From Dasyornis broadbenti (lineage: Eukaryota; Chordata; Aves; Passeriformes; Dasyornithidae), in assembly GCA_013397935.1 (NCBI GenBank), contig VZRN01000255.1, positions 958,672-1,022,671 of the forward strand: 64,000 bases of DNA. Direction: 5' to 3'. The position numbers were made by a program, and so were the translations under genes. The notes below the pieces were generated by a model that worked only from the letters and a program-made list of their open reading frames with translations, was not told where the DNA came from and did not search any database. Position 1 is the first letter of the stretch. Each line of letters opens with the position of its first letter. Positions 28,101 through 37,100 of this stretch are shown in pieces.

Positions 28101-31100
28101 CCCTACATCTAAGGTCTGCCTTCTGCTACTCTGAAGGTGCAAGTTATAACCAATCCTCCTTCATCAAAAGAAGCAAACCCACAATGAAAGACATGGCATC
28201 CACACATGGAGTAGAACTCTTGGTGATTGTTTACAAGCCACTCACTTGGAGCCAGATAGGCAGCATGTAAGATTCCAAAACCATTCCAAAACCAAAACAG
28301 CATTTCAGTGGAAAAACTCTGAAGAACAAAGATTTGCAGAAGCATGGGGAAAAAAAAAAAAAAACCCTTAAGCAGGTATACCCCAAATTTTGGAAACAAA
28401 GCTATTTTGAAGACAGAACTAGGTGTGGGTGCAACCCTGCAAGACTCCAGAAACAGCAAACTTGTAAAATACTTTTCAGACATCCAGCATCCTTGTAAAT
28501 AAAAGTCCAACACCACCCAAGCCCACAGCAAAGGAGCAGAATCTGAGCACATTTCCCAGCAGCTCTAGGTCAGACATGACATCTGTTAGAGGACAGTGGT
28601 GAAACAGAGCACCAGGAGCAAATGAATGGGAACACTGAATTGCTGCTCTTTTACGCTGCTTGGTTTTAGCCCACACCCTCGCCTACTTTTTTACTCTTTC
28701 CTTGATCACTCCACCTAGCTGCCTTCTAGACAACACCAATGCAAGTTGCAAGAGCCTGTTCACTCTAGAAAATGCTCCCCAAAGGCAACAGGAGTAAGAC
28801 TGCACCAGACCCAGCCCACTCCATCTTATGTGGTCTTCCAAACCTACTCCAAAATCCTCTGCACCCTCCACATCCACTCATGTCCTTGCTTAGTCAGCAG
28901 CATAACTGTGACCAATAACCCGCTGTGCCCATAAATGATATAATTTCATTAACGGTGCCAACAATTATATATAATTTTTTTGCAATTGTTCTGTGTCTTT
29001 CTTGGGAATAGTGTTTATACATCAAGGAAGACTGTCTGGGGGCCTTCTCCAAAGAACAAAATGTTTCACTGTCTTGTGCAATTGTTAAGAGTTATAGAGC
29101 AGGCCAGAATGCCAAAGTAACCAGCCACCTTCAACAACGCAGTAACTGACAATTATTTAAGTCATTACTTTCTTCCTGCATTCCTACTTGAGTGTTTCTA
29201 CAAATCATGACTCCTTGCATAAGAGAAAATTATTTTGAAATAAGCTATTATCAGACTGAGATGCATTTGTTGATACATAAAAGGATGTAAAAAAATTTGA
29301 AGGTTAAGGCTAGCTAGTGAACTACCAAGAAGGATGACTACTCACTGACTGAGCACTCCACTGCCCCTGGAGTCAGCTGACCTTGTTTAATAAATAAGTC
29401 CCCTTCACTCCGCGCTCCTGCAAACTCAGACCACTACGTTGTCCTGTAAATACGACATCTTCTAGGGCAGGACGACTGAGTGCTACCAAGTGGTGAAATC
29501 ATTCCTGCTTTGTTGCCTGTTCAAACAAGCCTAGCTTTCCTGGGCAACCCAGCTCAGCTCTGGGAGGATGTTAGAAGGCATAGCAATGGTTTATTTGATA
29601 GGAGTGAGGTCTGGTTTTGCAAGAATGACCCTTAAACTCTTTGTCCAGTATGGTTTGGAGTAACAACTCATTTGTTTCTACCATTAATCAAGAAGGCAGT
29701 AACAGAAGCAGCCTAGCAATCCACAGAGTTCAAACCATTATGGTGAGTCAAACTCCAGTATCAGGGCTAATCCCACACCCATCGCTGGTGGTACAGGATG
29801 CTTTGGACGCCTTCTGCTCCACACAAGGTGTTAGGCCAGCAGTCATACAACAAGAAAAATTACACACAATCCAAGATAAATAGATTATGGGTTGGGGTTT
29901 TTTTTCTAGTAGCAAAGAAAAGATGAGGAGCACCTGAGCATGCCTGCCTCATAGCTGAGGGAAGGATAGGAAAACGTGAAAGAACACTAGACTGGGATTA
30001 TCCCACTAGCTACATGCATTAAAACAACCAAAGACACAGTAAACTGCAATTTTCCCAGAAAATAAGGTATCCGCCATAGCCATGCATGAAGATTTTAGCA
30101 ATTGTAAGTCACTATCCATAAATATTGTCGTGGTTTAACCCCAGCTGGCAACTAAGTACCACACAGCTGCTTGCTCACTTCCCAACCCTGCAGTAGGGAG
30201 GAGAAGCTCTTACAGGTTGAGAAAAGAACACTTTAGTAACTGGAACAAAACCAAATGCAACAATAATAACAACAACATTAATAATAATTGCAATGGAAAT
30301 GAAAGATAGAGACAGGCATGAAACCTAATAGAAACAAGTGATGCTCAATACATTTGTTCACCACACACTGACCAATGTCCAGCCCATCCCCAAGCAGCCA
30401 TCAGCAGTTCCCAGCCAAACTCCAGCAGTTTATATACCGGGCATGACATTTTATGGTACGGAATATCCGTTCAGCCAGTTCAAGACACCTGTCCTGGCCA
30501 TGCTCCCTCCAGATTCTTGTGCACATGCCCACTGGCAGAGCATGGAAACCTGAAAAGTCCTTGACTTAGAGCAAGCACTAGTTAACAACAACTAATACAC
30601 CAGTGTTATCAACAGTCTCATATTAAATCCAAAACACAGCACTATACTAGCTACTGGGAACAAAATTAGCTCTATTCCCACTGAAATCAGAACAAATATA
30701 AACATCATGGGGTAGGAGAAGGGGAGAAGAGACAAGAAGATGTCTTCCTGACAAGTCACACTCAAAAGTACCCTCCTCTTCATACTCCTTCCCTCCCAAA
30801 GTTCACTTCTTTCCTACACAAATGAGTTACAGTTGATTGCTGAATAAAAACACAGCAGCATCACTCCTTCCAACTATTTTGCTTTATTTGCAGCAAAAGC
30901 AGATGATTCATCTCAGATGGACTTGAATGCATGGGAATGAAATGAAGACAAATTCATAGCCATAAATTAATTTCTGACAGTTTTCTTCTTGACCAATCTG
31001 ACTCAAGATCTTTGTTGATACAGCATCACTACAGAAAATGGGCAGGTCAACAGCTCAACATCTGCCCTTGGCTGTCCTTCAGTTTCAGTAAGATGACTTC

Positions 31101-34100
31101 CAGTGACCTTAATTCAACTCATCATGAAGCAAAGCCTACCTCCCAATCACTAGCCCGAAGATTATTTAACACCTCATAGTCTACAAAGATTTCTTTCTCT
31201 TTTTATCATCTTTTATTTAGGATTCCGAGGAGCCAATGCTATAACTTCAGGCAATGTAGGTCAGTTCTGTTGAATCAATATAATTTTCTGTAGGAAAAGA
31301 TCTAAAATTCCTGCAAATTCTTTCAAAATAATTATTTCTCATTCTAAACTTACTATTATTTGATCTGGTTTTTAGCAGATGAGTCATTTACCTAAATCTA
31401 GTGAAAACAGCCTGGAGGAGTCACGGCCTTAAAATACTCATCCAGTATCTATTGTGAAATGGGATTCTTGCCTCTCTTCTTTACAGATGCGGCTGCAAGG
31501 TGTAAAGGCACTAACAGAAATAACTTCTGTTCTCTGCTTCAAGAGGTTCTCCAGTGCTAAACCAGTCCCAAGGAGGAGACAGTAACAGGAAGTCTCAGCT
31601 CTAGTATGCTGTTAGAGATGTTTATTCTTCTGCCAACACTGATAACAATTTTGATGACAGCCTACAAAAGTGATCCTGGAATAGAAACTTCAAATGAAGT
31701 TGTATAAAAGAAGGTCAAGACAAATGTACATGAGAAAGATGCAAACACAGATAGGTATTTGAACCAAATGGGATACAGGATGTCTCACTGTAAATACCAA
31801 GCACCTGATTCTTGAAGAGGAAGATTGTGGAACTTGGCTTACTAAAATCTCAGTTACTACATTCCGATCAATATAGAGAACTAGCTTTAGTAGTTTGGTA
31901 CCAAAAACCTTCACAGATATTTGTTGGAGAGAGTCCAAAGCAGGCTACAGAGATGATCAGAGGGATGGTGCACCTGTCCTACAAAGACAGGCTGAGAGTT
32001 GAGGTTGCTCAGCCTGGAGAAGAGCAGGCTTCAGGGAGATCTTACAGCATCTTCCAGTACCTACAGCGAGCTATAAGAGAGGTGGAGAGGGACTTTTGAC
32101 AAGGGCATGTAGTGATAGGACAATGGGTAATGGCTTTAAACTAAAAGAGGGCAGATTTATAACAGATATTAGGAAGAAATTCTTTACTGTGAGGGTGCTG
32201 AGACACCAGTACAAGTGGCCCAGAGAAGGATGCCCCTTCTCTGACACTGTGAAAGGACAGACTGGATGGGCCTTGGAGAAAACTGGTATAGTGGAAGGTG
32301 TCCCTGCCCATGGCAGGAGGGTTGGAGTTAGACTTTAAAGATTCCTTCCAACCCAAGTCATTCTGATTCTTCATGTTTATGATTACAGTGGGTGGAAGAT
32401 GACTGGAGAACAGACTCAAGAAACACTTACAATAGAAAACTGTTCAGAATACAAACCTTCATAGAAAACTGTTCAGAATACAAACCTTCAGGAAAAAAAT
32501 ATCCCAGGGAAAAAAATTCTGATAGTGCCCATTATATCCACTACCTACATATAAGATCTGTGTAAAGACAGATCCTCCATTTTTCAGCAATACCAGTTTT
32601 AAATTTTCTACTGAACATTGTCTGGGATGGAAGATTATTATTAATTCTCAACACATCAAATTCAAATATAACACTTGCTAAAAGTAATGAAGTCAATGGA
32701 AAGTACTGAACTGGTGAAAACAGTTCATCTACTGTGCAGTTCCCATTACACTTTTTCATGTAGCAAGACTGGAGGAGACATTAGTCTTTCTCCAGGGTAG
32801 GTAGAAGATGACCAAGAAAAAAAGCTCTATTCCAATCACCCAAGCTTTTAAAGTGCAAGGACACATACAAGCAATGCATCTCCTGCTAAGACACTGGATA
32901 TCATCAGCAAGAGGCCATGGTGATGATTTGTTTGTTTTGGGACTTTCAGTAGCTCTTTGTTTTTAATAACAGAGGATCCTAAAATACCTGTAATTTTACT
33001 CATACATCCAAAGTTTCAGTGGATTCAGGTTCAGTACAGCTGCAGTACTAAACAAATTAAAGACAAAGTCTAGACAGAAAATACTTTATTAGCTAATACA
33101 TGTTTCATGTTTTTGCTAAAAGCAAGAGGCATCTGTGTCTTTTAACATAAAGATGAGGTGGCTTAACAATTAAAATGTTCCCTTTTTAATAAGAAACCAC
33201 AACCAAAAGCAACTGATTTAATTTAAATGTGACATTTTATGGATTGGGAACACTTGGCCTGCTGAACACCAACTCTTTGGCCTATATACACTAACCTTCC
33301 GTATCTACAAAGTCATTATTTCATTCTTCAGCTTAAGCTACAGTTTACCTTGTATGTTTTCTTCACTAACAAAGTAGTTCAACTCTTGCATAAATCAAAT
33401 GCTCTGCAGCATCCGTGTACCAGTGTCAGTAATTGGTTGGAAAGAACTTCACAATGTAAGATAAGTAATTAGAAACAAGGAAAAAATGCCTAAAACATCT
33501 TCAGATGCTAGAGACTTTCTGAGGGAAAAGAAAAGGCAGGAATAACACATTCTAATGGATACAGAATTGGCTGGTACAGAATTTTACACCACTGGCTTGA
33601 ACTACAACAGAAACAAATTAGTACAGAACTTGGGGGAAAAACACATGGGCAAAGAAAGCTAAACTTGGAAAACTAACTATGCAGACTGCAGATCTTTCAC
33701 TGTGACCATTTTTTAATAGTGGGTTAGACAAATACTTGATAAAAATGGCTCAGGAATTTCTGAGTCTGAACAGCTGAGCTGCAGTAGAACAGCGAGCCAC
33801 GTTTCCCAAACAGTGCTATGAACAGCCAACAAAAAAATGGAGCTCCTACCCACGCACCATGTATTATGACCAACTAAGCTCATGAGCTTGAAGAACACCA
33901 GACTCTATGCCTTAAGGTCCTTGGCAGACTCCAATTTCTATCAATTTCCTGAACCACTTCAATTTTCTTTGCAGAAGTTTGGTTCCAATTCAGTCACCAT
34001 GTCATCTGTTCCTCACACGAGTTCTTTCCAATATATTCAGCAACACTTCACTCAAGCTTTTCTCCTCTGCTTATATCACCCCATATTCTACTTCAGATTC

Positions 34101-37100
34101 TCATTTTGTTGTTCTCTACCAAAACAAACAGTAGCAGAACACAATAGATGCCCTGAGCTTTTTCACATCAGTATTAGAATGGCTTCCTGGACTACTTCTA
34201 GAGTCTCTTATACCAACAATCACATGATCTTCAAAGTACATTAGCAATTCCAATAAATCTATACACTCCATCTAAAATTTACAGGCACTATTGGGTCATA
34301 ATACAGATTTCAGAAGAGTTACAAAAATCTTGGAGTACACGAGAAGCAAGCGCCAGAGTCGACTGTTAAGCTAACAACAATCAGTGTGTAAGAGTTTTGA
34401 AACTAGGACAGTAAAACCATAACTCTAAAACATCCTGTTTACCTAGGTAGCTTGGTTTGGTAAAGAAGACAAATGACAGAGAAGACAAAAAGATTTGTAT
34501 GACACTAATGCTAAAGCTCTCTTTACAGTAAGTTTTAAAGAATTTTAAAAGAAAACATCTTTCTGATCATACATCAGACACCTTCCTTCACCCCATACAC
34601 CAAGAGCACTGATTCAGTACAACATCTCTGGAACCAGACATCGGGGTTCTGTCTAAGAGATTTTGAGTTACCATTTTATTGTATTAAACTCTGGCTGTCA
34701 CAGAGGAAAGCTTTAATGTTCTCCCACCATATTTAACAGACTGCTATAGTGCTTTCAAACAATCCCTCTCTGCAGATGCAGTTCTTATAACCACAGGTCA
34801 GCCACATTTTCCAGAAAGGTTGTGTTACCATCTCTCTCGTCATCTTTCTCCTCCTCCAGGAGGAGAGGTTCAGCTGTTTCAAGGACTCAAGGCCCAGCTG
34901 CAATAGGGTGCAGCTGTATATCATTGATTCACATACTGCAGAAACGGATAAGATGACAGCACTGCAAGGAAAGCTACAGTGCACAGAAAGAAAGTGCAAG
35001 ATAAGAAAGCTGAAATTTCAGAGAGAAGCATCATCACTAGTAGCTCAAATGCTCAAAAGAGAAAATATCAGTGTGGAAAGGTGTCACATCCTGAAGAAAA
35101 AAAGCAGTGGCTCCAGTGGGCATTCATTCCAGGAAGCAGCAGATAAGTTCTCTCCTCCTGGCTGATGCCTGCCTGGCCAGTAAAGCGTCACAGAAGCACT
35201 GGCACACTTAGGCTGATAGGTCACTGCATTCTTCCAATTTTTAGTACATGCTTGCCAAAATAATTGCTTTATACTTTTAAGCTGCATGTACCTCGTTTGT
35301 AGAGTCTGTGCACACGCACCCTAAGCGACTCCCAAAGGACGGTACTACAAGATGTTTTCACTTCCAGTCACAAAACATTCATTGAGCAAAGATACAGCAG
35401 ATGTTCAGACTACGTCCCAACCAAATCTACACCCTGAATATCTGCCAGTCACCACAGTACCTAAAGTCTGGGCCGCGCTGCTTCCTAGTTAGCTCTACAA
35501 GTGCCCTTCACATCCTGAAAGATTTGGCAGGCACAATTCTAAAATCAACCACAAAGAACAAGGCCATTGTGCCAAGAAAGGTAAGGTTTCAGGTCTTTGT
35601 ACTCTGTAAAGGCTTGGGAGGGGGTTCTTAGATACGACCTCTATTTCCATCAGTGGCCTGATGATTTAAGGTTCCTCCAGTCAAACCAACTATATTGTTA
35701 AACGGAAGTGTTCTGGTAAGTATTTGTCTCAACTGGTGGCCTGTTGTTTCCCTTTTTGCTTGAGAACAGGAAGCAACTACACAGCATCTGTTCCAGTTCA
35801 GAACTGAACAGGTTAGTACTGAACCCCACTGATTAAAACATGCAGCTGGTGCTTGCAGGATAAACCCTGGGACAGCCTCTCTAACATAATAACTTTACCA
35901 GAGGGAAGAAGGACCAACCTCCTCCTGAATCCCTGCATTTTGAACTGGAGAGTCACCCTGGGAAGCCAGGCTCACCATGATAACAGCTTGACTTGAGAAA
36001 AGAAGCAGCAATTAGCCAGGCTGTTAATTCGCTTGACTTCAGATCAGGTGAAGCCTGCTCTTAGCTAGAAGTAGCAACTCCAGTGCCTTCCAGGTCCCCA
36101 TGGAGGCACACACTTGCCAGCTTACTCATTTCAACAACCTGCAGATACATCTGTAAGTTTGAGGAAAAGGCCTTGGATTGAAACACAATATAATATAGAT
36201 TCTTCATTCATGTACATTGAAAGGCTCTCAGCAATCAGTTTTAATTGCAAGACTTGCAATTAAATTGTGGAGATATTAGCTTTATATCATAATGAAGGTC
36301 TGGTTCTGAATAGGTAAAGGAAGCGATCTTCAGATGCTGAAAAGTTTCAAACACCATGTATCTTATCTGGCCACAGTTAGGTAATGATCAGTGAAAACAA
36401 AACTTCACCTGTAAATGAAATTTGCAGGATTATACTGAAACCTGCCTTTTTTCAGTCAAGGAAACTGACTGCTCCTGTTTTCATTCATATAGGGAACTCA
36501 ACTATGCTTTTAGGTAAATGCTTCCCATGAACATCCATGACCAGAAATGGTATCTGTTACTGAAAGAGCTGTGCACTGTCTCCCTCCCACGTTATTATTA
36601 CACTGTGATGTGAATGCATCAAGAGCTGGTATATCCACACTGCAGTTTGAAAAACACAGACACCAAACTATTAGTAGTCACAGCATGGCTGTGGCAGGTC
36701 AGCTCAAGTTGCAGAAGGGTAAGCAGAAGTCACAAAAAGTACATCAGTGCAAGTCCACACAGTGGGAATAATACCCCAGCTAGGTATTATAAAGCTACAT
36801 CTGGACTCTATAACAAAGCTTCTGCCATGATTTAGAAGTATTATAGCTGTTCTCTGAGTCAGCTTGTTGACACAGCAGTCATACTGAGGAGAAGTAAAAG
36901 CAAAAATCAAGAAAAGGCCTAACATTTTATTAATCTGTTTACACATGCCCAATGACTAACTTTGAACGGAAATGACTCAATGATAAGCACAGTAAACATT
37001 ATGCAATAGGAAAAAAAAATTGTAACATACAGACATTCCTGTCTCTACAATAGTCTTCTCCATACCCGTTCTGCAGCCTCATAAAAGAGGCAGAGGGGAA

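Noticed and set aside
33882..34244. 120-codon open frame in RB1 intron 2, plus strand
   Set aside because: No recognisable motif and no promoter or splice context; most likely chance.
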